The position numbers and the translations under genes are program-made. The notes beneath the pieces are model-generated. The model was not told where the DNA came from. It was given only the letters and a program-made list of their open reading frames with translations, and did not search any database. From NCBI GenBank assembly GCA_022836615.1, contig MU405323.1, positions 62,001 through 126,000 of the forward strand: a stretch of DNA of 64,000 nt, written 5' to 3'. Of this stretch, positions 1-10,900 are shown piece by piece (position 1 is the first letter of the stretch; each line of letters starts with the position of its first letter). The DNA comes from Annulohypoxylon bovei var. microspora. Lineage: Eukaryota; Ascomycota; Sordariomycetes; Xylariales; Hypoxylaceae.

Positions 1-149
1 CAGGGTGCCGAGGCTTGCGTCTCGAGTTCAACTGTTCGAATTCGCTTGCTGCACATACAATAGATTATTCAGGCCCCTGGAAGTCATTTAGCAGTACAGT
101 CAACACCTCCGTTGACCCACCCCTGACACCGATCTGGCCTTTCCGTAAA

Positions 150-2062
150 TCAAGCCATCGACCCCCCACTCCTGTTTGCGCCAACCAGCCCTGCCATCTC
201 GAGTAGCGCTCGGTCTGCAGCTATATCGCCCGTGCCTAGATTGACCCTTCTCCTGGCTTCGGCCTCCCGGGCCTCCCATTCCCATCTCTCTCTCTGGATC
301 CTTGCCTCTTCGTCACCACCACAACCCCACACTTCAATCTCGTCAACTTGGAAGCGTTCCTGAAAGTTGTACTTCCGAGACACGCTAGTTGCGAATGCGC
401 CGCCACGGGATGCGTAGTCGTGGGTGAAGACTCCATACTCAAAGCTCGAGTCGACAACAAGTGATACGGGTCCTAGATGTCGCAGTGAATGATGACGTGA
501 TGACGAGCTCGCCTTCGGATGCGGGCAGCCGAAATTGATTCCGGGATTAGCCGTCGGTGGCTTCGCAAAAGCTACATAGTCGTGGTTCATGGTAGAAGCG
601 GGGAAAACATCATGAGTCGGGGCAAGTTGAAATAATAGCATATCCTCGCCTCCGAAACATTCTCTATGAGTATGTCTCCATGGCTGTCTAACGAGCGCAC
701 CAAATACTAAGCGGTCACGATCCGGTGGGCTTCCGTTCGGAAACCGTTTTGGAGGTAAAGAGTCATTGAATGTCCCTTCTGACCCACCACTACTTGGAGA
801 ATCCGAAAGCCTAGTCCCCGAAACCAGTAGGATGGTCGGCGCACGCCAATTGAAGACTTTTGTTTCAAAACTACCCATCGAGAAACCAGCTTCCGAACCC
901 GAGTATAGTAAGCGCAAGCGCCGGAATAGCTCGTTTCCACTGATAAAGAACGATAGCTGAGACAAAATACTTAGGCTCATAATCTGGCCATTCTCTTGGA
1001 GTAAGGGGGGCCTCACAACCGCCGGGGTCATGGTCTTAGATGGACCGTCTTTTCGTCTAGAAAGGTCAAGGTCCTTGGAAAAAAGAAAGTGTTCGAAGAG
1101 GGGATTGAATCCGTCAAAAAGAAAGGGAAAACTTGACGGAAGAACGTTGTTGAACTGGGCATAGGTGATACCAGGGGATTTCTCCACGTTGATGAAGGCT
1201 GACAGGATATTCTCGGCCGTTGCCCTCAAGTCTTCGAGTTCCGTACCGGTGACCCGATGCGCATAGCTAGAGATATTCTCCAGGGCATCTAATGGAGATA
1301 CTAGGAGTAGTAGCATAATCAGCCTCCTGAAATTATCTGCGGGGATCATAGCCCCGTGCGTAGTAGCGGCATGCGAATCACCCGCTTTAAAAGCGTCGTT
1401 GATATCCAGGGAGCCCAGTGCGGCCAAGACAAGTTCGTCATCATCCGGCCCATCATCGTCAGATTCGTCGCCGGCCTCGTCAACAGCAAATCCAGGCACG
1501 TAACTTTTGGGATTTTGTTCTGTTATGCCTGTAGCTGGACCTGTACCATTCTGCTGCTTCTTGATCTCAGATAGCTTTCGGTCGTATACAGCTAAGCTCT
1601 TGAATAGCAATTTCCTTCTGCTGCTATTACCTCTAGCTAGTATCTTAGTATACCGCTCGGTCATTATGGCCACAACCATAATCATCTGCTCGAAGCTAAG
1701 GATAACCGGAGCATCTTGGAGGAATGGAAAGGCACCGATATAGGACAGCATGTGGAACACGACGGGCGAGATGGCGAGGATGTCGGGAAGCTCGAGAAAA
1801 CGGGCAATGGTGTCCTCCTTAAGATAACGCACATTTTGTTCGTGGTCGGCGAGCGATTTGAAGTTTTGTTTGAAAGAATAAAGCTCTATAGGCTCGAAAC
1901 ATTTACGGGCGAACTTCTCTGCCTATACGACGGGCGGAATGTCAGCTCATGTTGCATATTGAATAAGCTTGAAGAGGTGAGAGGGCTAGGAATGATTACC
2001 AGGTCTGCTGTAATTTCCTCTTTAGAAAGAGGTCTAGCCTCATCTGATAGGGACTGTCCCAT
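150..2062 (-). CDS. rtc5: RTC5-like TLD-domain protein
   Basis: Two exons, complement(150..1922, 2000..2062), give 611 residues. The start is the ATG at 2062 (MGQSLSDEA), followed by a 77-nt GT-AG intron and then AEKFARKCFEPIELYSFK, the usual N-terminus of fungal RTC5 (restriction of telomere capping protein 5). A TLD domain lies at about residues 325-560: the segment GGEDMLLFQLAP and the closing EVWGCGG (about residue 551) are typical of it. The last ~60 residues are a charged, probably helical tail. TLD proteins in fungi have been tied to V-ATPase regulation and oxidation resistance; RTC5 itself was named from a telomere-capping screen in yeast, so the role here is inferred from family. Not connected in function to the neighbouring genes. 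Identity is strong, the exact biochemical role is not. Confidence 0.9.
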
Positions 2063-2898
2063 GTTTTTCTTGTGAAGAAAATGAAGCCATTCCAAAGGAA
2101 AGGTAGATGGGGCGGACAAGGTTAAAAGACATTGATGGCTCTTTAGAAGGTGATCTTAGTTTAGGTATTGGACCTCGCCTTATGTCATTTTAAACCAAAG
2201 CCCCGGCTTACGTAGGTAAGTTTAGAGGTACGTACCAACCTAAAGTCCCAGGGCTGAGCACGGTGCATGGTGAGAATGGAACCTTCCAAGGTTAGGTTGT
2301 GGGGTGATGGGGCGACGCTACAATGCCACCTAGTGCTGCTAGTGTAGCATACCTAGTAGGTACCTACCTACACTATTATCTAACTCTAACTCTAACTCCA
2401 AGTCTCCAACTCTACCTGTTATTGACTGCTCGACTTGAATTTAAACATTATTAATAGTCGCGATAGTTGGAATTATTAGTACTGGCTATACTAATATTCG
2501 ATATGTTTATTCTAAAGTACGACTAAGTTTTCTAATAATAACCTACATACACAGGTACATGCCTAACATGATATCAATATTAATATATGATGAATTATTT
2601 CAAGCTGAGTTTATCCTTTATTATAGCTCTCGCGTTAAACAAAAGGAACTTCTCCAACAAGAACCCGAATGACTGGGACCCTTTCAGTTGCAATTGTTCT
2701 TCGTGATTGCACCTGACGATCCCTCTTTTCTCTATGACATTATTAACGCAAGATAGGGCTTCGAAGTAAGTGATCTTTGTCACTAGAGAAATATATTTAG
2801 GTATATATTCGAGGTCCTCGAATAGTCGTTATGTTCTCTACTTCGCTCTCTGCTTTACCGATCGACATTGGCTTATTTTGGAAAGAACTATAACCACA
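2063..2898. other. intergenic, AT-rich spacer between divergent genes
   Basis: Shared upstream region of the RTC5-like gene (leftward) and the small secreted protein gene (rightward). It has a cluster of TAGGTA/TACCTA repeats near 2340-2375 and a short tandem run of taactc units near 2380-2410. I see no RNA gene or further coding region. Confidence 0.6.
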
Positions 2899-3250
2899 AT
2901 GCACGCTTCTTATAACATTATTCTTGGGCTTATTGCTCTAAGCACGGCACGACCTACCCCCTTGCCCGATAACGACATCAATATGGCCGTTCGCTCAGGC
3001 TCAGAACCACAGTGGCCGGACGTCATGAACCAGATTCAACAGGCATTTGCAGAGGTATGCCACGATACCTGCATGAAGATATTCCCAAAAGAGGGAACGG
3101 ACCATGACAATTGTATGAAAATATGCCGTAAGTAGCCTATCTTTTTCATAAGATTGCCTTCAATCAAAAGCACTGCTGACGTAAGGGATCAACTTAATAG
3201 ATCATAATCACACTGGCTCCAACTCGACAAGCACAGATCCAGGTATGTAA
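2899..3250 (+). CDS. small secreted cysteine-containing protein, candidate effector
   Basis: Exons 2899..3127 and 3201..3250 give 92 residues; the 73-nt intron has donor gtaagt and acceptor aatag. The start MHASYNIILGLIALSTA looks like a signal peptide, with cleavage probably near residue 17 before RPTPLP. The mature part is short, polar and has cysteines in a C-x3-C ... C-x3-C arrangement (CHDTC and CMKIC), spaced to form two disulfides in a helical hairpin, and ends in a His/Asn/Ser/Thr-rich tail. I do not recognise a family. A second intron (donor gtatgt at 3243, acceptor cag ending 3313) would replace the last two residues by VF and is equally possible. Prediction as a secreted protein rests on sequence features only. 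Confidence 0.6.
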
Positions 3251-3968
3251 TAGACACCTGTGACGCGACTCGGGAATGAGGAAAAGGCTTCGATCGATTA
3301 CCCCTAATCGCAGTATTTTAAGACTTGATTTCCGGATATATTATATATTTCCCTTTTTTTATTCCATTTACATACATCAAGGTTCATTCATATCATCACA
3401 AATTTGACGAAGCCTTCGTAGGTACTTAACTTAGTACTTAGGTGGTAACCGCTGAATGAAAGTGACTTGTAAAGTTAGGAGGTCGGACGGCCGCTTGCAG
3501 CTATGGGCGGTTCTAGGCTCTCAGGAGTCAGGGATATTCGAAGCTGGGATGACCCCCAATACCTAAAATATCTAGGTATTAATAACATCAGGGGACTTAG
3601 GGGACTTCGGGGACTTCAGGGACTCCACCCAACTCCACCTTCACATGCCCTGTTTCGACATATGAAGCAGACGACGTCTCAATTCATCATGTGGGAAACA
3701 GAGCTGTATGGTAGAAGCCCTGCATTAGCATGATGTCTATGGTGCAGCGCTCGTCTCAATATATGTATGTAAACGCAATGACACTAGTAAAACGACTCAG
3801 GGCGACTCCCTTTTTGCTTTTCCTTGCTTTTCCTCGCTTTTCCTTATCTTTATTCATAGAATTTTTATAGGTGTTATGATCGCAATATTTTGTATTTTAT
3901 CTTCCAGTTTCTATATTCTTCAAGATAGTAGGTAATATAAAACAACCAATAGATCGGGTTGATTCGAC
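3251..3968. other. intergenic with short minisatellite
   Basis: Upstream of the KES1-type gene. About 3588-3628 holds four imperfect copies of a ggggactt-type octamer, and 3805-3850 holds repeats of ctttttccttg type. An open frame over the octamer run (3503-3733) has no gene-like features. Confidence 0.5.
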
Positions 3969-5371
3969 ATGTCTTTACCTCTTACACCCGTAAAATGCGA
4001 CGATAAGAGAGACGAACAGCAGCACAAATCGGCTTGGTTTCAATTCATAAAGGTACGGCAATCATAATTCCCTCCCTTCTAGATAGTAGAGTCCTTTCTA
4101 AAGGTTACGGAATCGGTCCGCTGACTCGTATCAAAAGTCTGTCGCAACTTTTAAAGGAGACCTCACATCATTAACTGCGCCGCCCTTCCTACTCGCACCC
4201 CAATCCATTGTCGAATATAGCACATTCTGGGCCGAGCACCCAAGTCTTCTTGTGTCACCTGCGAGAGAACAATGTGTACAGAAGAGAGCCTTGCGGGTAC
4301 TTCAATGGTTTTTGAGCACCCTAAGACATCAACATGCGAGCAAGGATGAGAACGGCAAGAGGAAAAAGATGAAGCCCCTAAATCCATTTTTGGGAGAGAT
4401 ATTCTTGGGGAAATGGCTTGACGATGCGGGAACCACGCATTTGGTGACTGAGCAAGTCTCTCACCATCCACCGGCGACGGCGTTCAAAATATGGAATGAT
4501 ACCCACGGAGTCAAGGTAACAAAGGCTCTATTAATTCCTAGCTCAAAATTGCCTTATTGGCGTCATGCTAACATCGAACCAGCTCGAGGGCCATGTCGCC
4601 CCGAAGGCCTATTTTTCGTCCACCATAAATATAGAGCGAAAGGGATATAGCGTGCTTCATATTGACAAGTACGACGAAGACTACTGGATCACGATGCCGA
4701 AGGTCCATGTAGAAGGCATCGTGACCTTGCAGATTGCCCCTGAGCTCAACGGGGTGTCGTACATCTGCGGCTCCTCAGGCTACACGTCGCGCATCAGCTA
4801 CTCGAGCAAAGGCTGGTTAAAAGGCAAAAGCAACACGTTCATTGCCACCGTATACCGAGACAATGACGAAAGCAACCCCATATACACTCTAGAAGGTCGA
4901 TGGTGCGACTCGTATACTATCAAGAATGGAGAGGGGAAACTGGTAGACACGGTTAGTCTGGCTTCGTTGCAGAGGACGCCGCTTCAGGTTGCGCCCATTG
5001 AGTCGCAGCACCCCCTCGAATCTAGACGAGCGTGGAAGCACGTCGTCAATGCCATCCATGCAAATGACATCTTCGCTGTGGGGCACGAGAAGGGCAAAAT
5101 CGAGAATGCGCAACGTGTGCTACGAAAACAGGAGAAAGACGCAGGCGACGCGTGGAAGAGACGATACTTTACACAGGTTGGGGAAGACCCCGTAGCTGAG
5201 AAGCTGTCGATCAAGAGTAAGACTGCGACCGCAGACGAGCACGATAGAATGATCTGGAAGTTTGACGATGAGAAGTATAAGAGGATTATAGACGATCAGC
5301 GGAATGGAATTAAGAGCCCTACCCATTCCCGTTTTGACTCGGGGATTGGGTTCTTGGAATCGGATATGTAG
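3969..5371 (+). CDS. kes1: oxysterol-binding protein, KES1/OSH4 type
   Basis: Three exons, 3969..4052, 4138..4515 and 4583..5371, all joined in phase 0, give 416 residues, close to the ~430 of short OSBP-related proteins. The family fingerprint EQVSHHPP lies at about residue 133. Before it come FKGDLTSLTAPPF and LNPFLGEIFLGKW, which form the lid region and sterol pocket; after it HGVKLEGHVAPKAYFSSTINIERKGYSVLHI fits across the second intron, supporting that splice. No PH domain, ankyrin repeats or FFAT motif, so it is a stand-alone ORD. KES1-type proteins exchange sterol and PI4P between membranes, mostly at Golgi/ER. Start is the first ATG in frame before the first intron. Confidence 0.92.
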
Positions 5372-5697
5372 ACCGGTTCAACTAAGGCTTGGCTGGGGGG
5401 TGGGGGGTTATACTTGCGGCAGCTCCAGGCGTCTTTGCTCTTGGTAACCTACTGGGTAGGTAAGGGATATGCTGGTTTAAGAGGAATGAAGTTCGGTGAT
5501 ACCATGTTAAGCGGGTTGAGTAATTACATCTGTAGACGGAATGGTAAATAGGATTCCGCATTTGAACACATTGGCTGGCTACATTGGCAACGAGTTTAAA
5601 CAGCAAGCATTTTGATTTTGTGACTATGCAGTGAATGGTATTGGGTAGGTACTTTCGAGATGATATCGACGAGCACTCTAGTAATCCCCTTAGGTTT

Positions 5698-7625
5698 TTA
5701 CAAGAACCATCTGAACTCTTCCACTCTAGGGCCATCTCTTAGCTTCATAGTTGGCACATCTTTCGCCGTGAGATTCACGCCCTGCCGACTGTTTCGACTT
5801 TTGTTATCCCATAACATGAAAAGACCTAAACATCCTGCAACGAGGCACCCAGTAGCACCAAAACAGGCTGTCGTGATAAGAGCGGGCGTATACTTCGGTG
5901 CGTCTTTGGCTTGGAATATGTAGCTAGGTATCAGCCCCATCAGGTTCGCCAAGGGAACTCCAACCGAAGTCAGTGTCAGACGCTCGCCCTCGTGTGCGAT
6001 ATTGTTGTTGTACCACTACAAGCAACATTAGTTTAACGCTGAAAATATGTGTTTGAACATGACTAGAGATTCTAGCGTGTAGAGCTTTTACCTAGAGCTT
6101 TACGGGAGAAGCGACTTACCGTGCTTAACAGAACTGATGGTGCAGATGTTCCCCAGCACATCATGAATGTTGCAAAATACGCAACTCGAATCTGCGCATG
6201 GACGTCATCGATTGCCGCGTATATGATGAACCCAATGAATGTGAATGCAAAGCCGAGGCATACGAAAGGGAATCGGATCCGTAGTCCGTCAGATGTAAAT
6301 GCGAGGATCAGTAACATGACGGCACCCTATTAGCAGGTTAGAATTAGAGGTTGCGCCGATTTGGGAATCTAGTCTATCTGCTTACCGTAACGTTTGGAGC
6401 GACGGTATACAGGTTGATCGTGACTGTGTTATCGACAAGTCGTTGAACGATCTGGGGTAGGAATAGAGACACCCCCTGTAGCGGAACACCGAGACATATC
6501 TCAATTATAAGGAAGCAGTAGGTCGTCGGCCTCTTGAATATCTTGAGAGACTCCCTCAGATTGAATTTCTCATTGACGATGGAAGAACTGTCGATTTGTA
6601 CACGGCGATACGCGAGTGCCTTCTCCTCTTCGTTCAAAAATCGAGCCTCGGCGGCACTCCGAGGCAGGTAGAAGAAGGCAAATATCGAAAAGCACACCGT
6701 CACACTGCCTTCGACAATAAAAAGCCAGCGCCAAGGGTGATCTACTAGCGTCGATTTTATCTGGAACACGCCGAATGCGAGGAGGCCGCTGAAGGCGTTG
6801 GCTATGTTGGAGGCGGCGTAGAAGACGGCTAGACGTCGCGCGAGCTCGCCACGCCTATAGAAAGTCGTCTGGTAATAGATTACGAGCGGGAAGAAAGCCG
6901 ATTCGGCCATTCCCAGGAACCACCGAAGAGCGAAGATGCCTCCGAAATTCGTCGTCGCTGATGTGAGCAGAGTGAACGAGCCGAAACAGAACATCAAGAG
7001 AGGCAGAACGCGCGCCGGGTTATACTTCTTGCCCAACATGGCAACTGGTGGCGCGAACAGGACATACGGGACGAAAAATATCCCGACGATCTGGTTGTAT
7101 TGCCCATCTTTGAAGTGCAAGTCTACAGTCGGAGCGGAAGAGCGTTAACCGTCAACCGAGCCTTATAACAGAAGATAGAGGAAGGCTTCGTCCCTTACCT
7201 TTAGAGAGTCCCGCGGTCTGAGCGTTTCCTAAGTTTCCCTTGTCGAGGGCATTGAATAGGTACTTAGAGACGAACCGTTAGTATTTGTATAGAATACTCT
7301 TTCATAGGTTGTAAAGGCGAATAAGCCATAAGACATAAGCCATTCTCCAGGTATACCGTAAGACAGGCATCGCAAGATATCAGGAGTTTTGCGCCAGTTA
7401 CTTCTGATGACTTACCATAATAGCTAGAACCGGCAGCAAGCGAAGATCGAATTTGCGACAGAGCGCCCTTTCGGCGGCGCTGTCAATGGCGTCCACCGTC
7501 GCCTCGTCGGACGCCACCACATGGCCGTTCTCGATGTCATTGCTATTTCCGTGGTCCGAAATAGTGTCCTTTTTCATATGAACCGAGTCGGAGTCCACGA
7601 TACCGACGGATTTAACGTCCGCCAT
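5698..7625 (-). CDS. MFS transporter, anion:cation symporter (allantoate/nicotinate permease-like) family
   Basis: Five exons, complement(5698..6015, 6120..6326, 6386..7122, 7199..7262, 7416..7625), give 511 residues. The N-terminal ~60 residues are polar and cytosolic. TM1 ends in YLFNALDKGNLGNAQTAGL, the loop typical of the ACS family (Dal5, Tna1, Fen2 and relatives). Further hydrophobic blocks fit 12 TM segments, with the PRSAAEARFLNEEEKALA loop, characteristic of this family, between the two halves. Substrate is probably a small organic anion such as a vitamin, nicotinate or allantoate, but cannot be read from sequence. All five exons join with matching phase and canonical GT-AG sites; the 64-nt second exon is easily missed. 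Confidence 0.88.
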
Positions 7626-8772
7626 GACAGTGACAGAATCGCCTTGAAGCTGCGAACCGAACCGAAGGATGTCTTGGATATATGTATGTGTATCACAAGC
7701 GGCGCGACGTCTAAGACTGCGTTGTATTGTAATAAATCATACCTACACGGAGATAATAACGAGAACAAAGACTATGAAGACTAGAATTCTTCTTCGCCTC
7801 ATGTAACCAGCCAATGCACCATTCCATCCTTCCCACCCAACCTTCCATCGAGCCTGTTCTGTTATCTATTCTTCGGTAAATAAAATGAGATAAAATGAGA
7901 TAAAATGAGATAAAATCAAATACAGATACGTAAAGTCGTACAGCAGATCCTGCCACGATAGGATTAGAACGGCTAGCCATCCTTGTCATGTCTAAGACGG
8001 TACGATAACACTAATTGAGAAACAGAGTACTAACGATATAAAAAGGGAGAATAACCTTGATGGTTTATATCAACTTACCTAACCTACCTACATAATAATA
8101 TACATAATTCCTAGTACCTACCTAAGTGGAATCTTGGGATATATTCAGGCACATGCATATGAAGCAATTCGCAAGTTAGGTACATATATGGCTTACCGGA
8201 TTACATCTATTTAGTTACACTTACTATGTAGGTAGTTCAACTCAACTAGTCAAGATAGCCCAACGGAGCCTTACTTAGATACATATCTACCTACCTACAG
8301 GTACCAAGCAATGGGGAACCCCCCACCCCCCTAGCAATGAACACTATACGATACGTGGGGGGTTATTAGGCGTTGTTGGGGTCATTGGGGTACATAAGTT
8401 GGGGGCAAGAAGCCCAACACTTGGCCTCTTATATCGCTTATATCCTATCTTACCAATCCACTTACACATACATATGTGGTACATATTTTGGCTTGCAGGC
8501 GTTTTTACAGGCTTCTATTATGTAGTAGGTTGTCATTGCTCGTGCTATGCCGATACGGAGTGTGAAGTAAAGCTCTTCCAAGCTTTTCCCCTCTCTCCGC
8601 GGAAACCTACATCCTATAGTAGACACTATTTCCCCCGTGCTTATATCGATATCAAGCCTCTAATTTATCGACCTTGCTTAAATACACCATTGTACAGTAC
8701 CTACCTAATCTTACTTGGGTATCTCATCCAAGGATTATCATTCGCAAAGTCTAGTTCGACACCATTCACACA
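7626..8772. other. intergenic between divergent transporter and RidA genes
   Basis: Contains four tandem copies of a 10-bp unit ataaaatgag at about 7877-7917 and TACCTACCTA-type motifs at 8085-8130 and 8288-8305. An open frame at 8399-8776 encodes a hydrophobic, low-information peptide and I do not regard it as a gene. Confidence 0.5.
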
Positions 8773-9293
8773 ATGACCGAGAAGATTGCCGTTTTGACGG
8801 AAAAGGCACCGAAGCCTTTGGCCAGTATTTACAGCCAAGCTATCAAAGCTAATGGCTTCGTATTTGTTTCCGGTGCCGTCCCCATGGACGTGGAAACCAT
8901 GAAAATCGTCGACGGCGATATTAAAGTGCACACTGTTAGTTAAATGATTAGCATCAGCTTCTCAGTTGGGGCCTGCTGACGGGCCTCTTCCCCTTACAGC
9001 ACCAATGCATCAAGAACCTTGCTGCTATTCTCGAGGCTGCGGGATCCGACCTCAATAAAGTTGTGAAAGTTAACGTCTTCATTTCCAACATGGACGACTT
9101 CGCTGCCATGAACGAGGTGTATAGCCAATACTGGGGTGAAGTGAAACCTTGCAGGACGTAGGTAACTCGTCCTTAGCGGACGCCATCTCTAGCAAGTAAT
9201 TTATGACAGTTACTAATATATAGCAGCTGTGTCGCGGTTAAGACATTGCCGCTTAACGTTGACGTCGAAATCGAGTGCACCGCAACTTATTAA
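8773..9293 (+). CDS. RidA/YjgF/Mmf1 family enamine-imine deaminase
   Basis: Exons 8773..8934, 9000..9157 and 9227..9293 give 128 residues, the standard size of the family. Conserved features: YSQAIKANGFVFVSGAVP in the N-terminal half, KNLAAILEAAGSDLNKVVKVNVFI in the middle helix, and PCRTCVAVKTLP ... VEIECTA at the end, which holds the catalytic Arg (R of PCRT) and the Glu of VEIE. RidA enzymes hydrolyse reactive 2-aminoacrylate and related imines made by PLP enzymes; fungal paralogs act in cytosol or mitochondria. No clear mitochondrial presequence, so a cytosolic (Hmf1-like) form is more likely. Splice phases 0 and 2 are consistent; the last exon is only 67 nt. Confidence 0.92.
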
Positions 9294-9781
9294 GTTGGGT
9301 CTATCTTCTACCGCAGAGGGCCAGTTGATCGATCTCTAAGGATACGCTATGAAATTAGCAAAAAGGGGGGGAGAAGGAGCATTAGGGACCTAGGTAGTAA
9401 TACTTCCTAGTTCTACTATCTAGTTTCTCTCAGCATCTAGGGCGGTTTGACATTAGTAACATTTGCAAGTTTCAGGCTCATTCCTCTATCGCCTAGTTTT
9501 GATGAGCTAGGCATTCGGTCCCAACGAGAGCCACATTCGATATCAATTGCAAAAATAAGAAATGGTATAATAAAGCTCAGATGGCTTTATATAGAATGTT
9601 AGTTAACCTAGTTATTTACGATTATATGACTAGCATGCAACCCTGCCTGCTAGATTGCATGAAGAATAAGGAGAAGTCGTCCTGGGTAGAATCAGGGGCT
9701 TACCCCTAATCATCTATTTACCCCTTCGTACATATACCTCGACACTATGGCCTTAAAAGTATGACGAATCCCCTAAACATA
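9294..9781. other. intergenic between convergent genes
   Basis: 3' regions of the RidA gene and of the hydrolase on the other strand. No repeat or RNA gene seen. Confidence 0.5.
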
Positions 9782-10900
9782 CTAAGACACCGTCTTCGAT
9801 ACAGGGTACATTGTTTCCCTAAGCGCATCACAGAAATACGTGATCGCATCCCTTCCAGCATCCAGAACGCCGTCCATCGCAATAAAAGGATGAGGCTGTC
9901 CCTTCATCAAATGCACGTCGGCAGAACTGCCTGCCTGGCGCAATTTCTCTCCGAACTGTTGGCCCTCGTCTCTCAGCACATCCAGTTCGCCAACGACGAT
10001 AACAGCGCGCGGTAGTTTCGACCAATCGCCCTCCCAGAACAGCGGGCTCGCCTCAGGATGAGACCAATCTGATTCATTAGGAAGGTAGTGCTTTCGATAC
10101 CACATCATTTTAGGTGCCGGGAGCGCCGGGGTGTGCTGATTCTCATTCCACGATACACTGCTCGTCGTGTCGGCTGTATTGTCCGTCACCGGGACCGAGA
10201 GCAATTGTAAAGAGAACCTAGGAGTTCCGAGTGCTACAGCACGCTGGCACATGATCGCAGCTAGATTTCCGCCCGCCGACGAGCCTCCGGTGGCAAGCTT
10301 GGTCGTGTCCAGGTGTAGGACGTCCTTTCCCTCACCTAGGACCCAGAGGACGCTCTCCCAGCTGTCGTCAACCGCGGCGGGAAAGGGGTCCTCAGGAGCC
10401 AATCTGAATCGATCGACGGCATTAGCAGTGTATATCTTATTTTTATACCACGAGACGTAATGTTCGACTAACCTGTAGTCCACGGCGACGACAACACAAT
10501 TACTGCGAGCGCAGAGGTTTGTCGCAATTACATTTTCTGTATCAATGGTCCCTAAAACCCAGCCCCCTCCGTGAAAATATATACAGACGGGCCATCCTCC
10601 TTCGGGCTTCTCTCCGTGAGGCGTGAAGGCACGTACTCCTATTCTCGGGCCAGCCGTCTCTGCCCGCGAGATGAAGTAGTCCTCTGCTTTAGCGACGAAG
10701 GCTGGAGGGCCAGCACCTGGTATTAGAGTCCCGCTTGCTCTCGATGCTTCTATGGGTTGCAAGTGAACTTGTTGATTGTGGTATATATGTTTATTGTAGA
10801 AAGCTGCATACTGAGGGTCAATGCGGTCGGTTACTGAGTGATGGAGAGGATAAGGAGGTACGGGGTGATCCCCGTCAGTTAGCCTTTGCTCGACGCTCAT
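9782..10900 (-). CDS. alpha/beta hydrolase, hormone-sensitive-lipase-like esterase
   Basis: Two exons, complement(9782..10403, 10473..10900), give 349 residues. The 69-nt intron is a multiple of three and has no stop, so an unspliced frame of 372 residues also exists; splicing restores the continuous conserved string DYRLAPEDPFPAA, which argues strongly for removal. The oxyanion motif HGGGW is at residues 110-114, the nucleophile elbow GGSSAGGN puts the catalytic Ser at about 185, and the acid and His are probably in GELDVLRDEG and GQPHPF. This is the HSL/arylacetamide deacetylase group of carboxylesterases; no signal peptide, so intracellular. The natural substrate is unknown. It is not part of a visible cluster. 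Confidence 0.9.
   Translation of the reverse strand: MSVEQRLTDGDHPVPPYPLHHSVTDRIDPQYAAFYNKHIYHNQQVHLQPIEASRASGTLIPGAGPPAFVAKAEDYFISRAETAGPRIGVRAFTPHGEKPEGGWPVCIYFHGGGWVLGTIDTENVIATNLCARSNCVVVAVDYRLVEHYVSWYKNKIYTANAVDRFRLAPEDPFPAAVDDSWESVLWVLGEGKDVLHLDTTKLATGGSSAGGNLAAIMCQRAVALGTPRFSLQLLSVPVTDNTADTTSSVSWNENQHTPALPAPKMMWYRKHYLPNESDWSHPEASPLFWEGDWSKLPRAVIVVGELDVLRDEGQQFGEKLRQAGSSADVHLMKGQPHPFIAMDGVLDAGRDAITYFCDALRETMYPVSKTVS

Noticed and set aside
8399..8776. 125-codon open frame
   Set aside because: Low-information hydrophobic translation, no domain, overlaps the promoter and start of the RidA gene.
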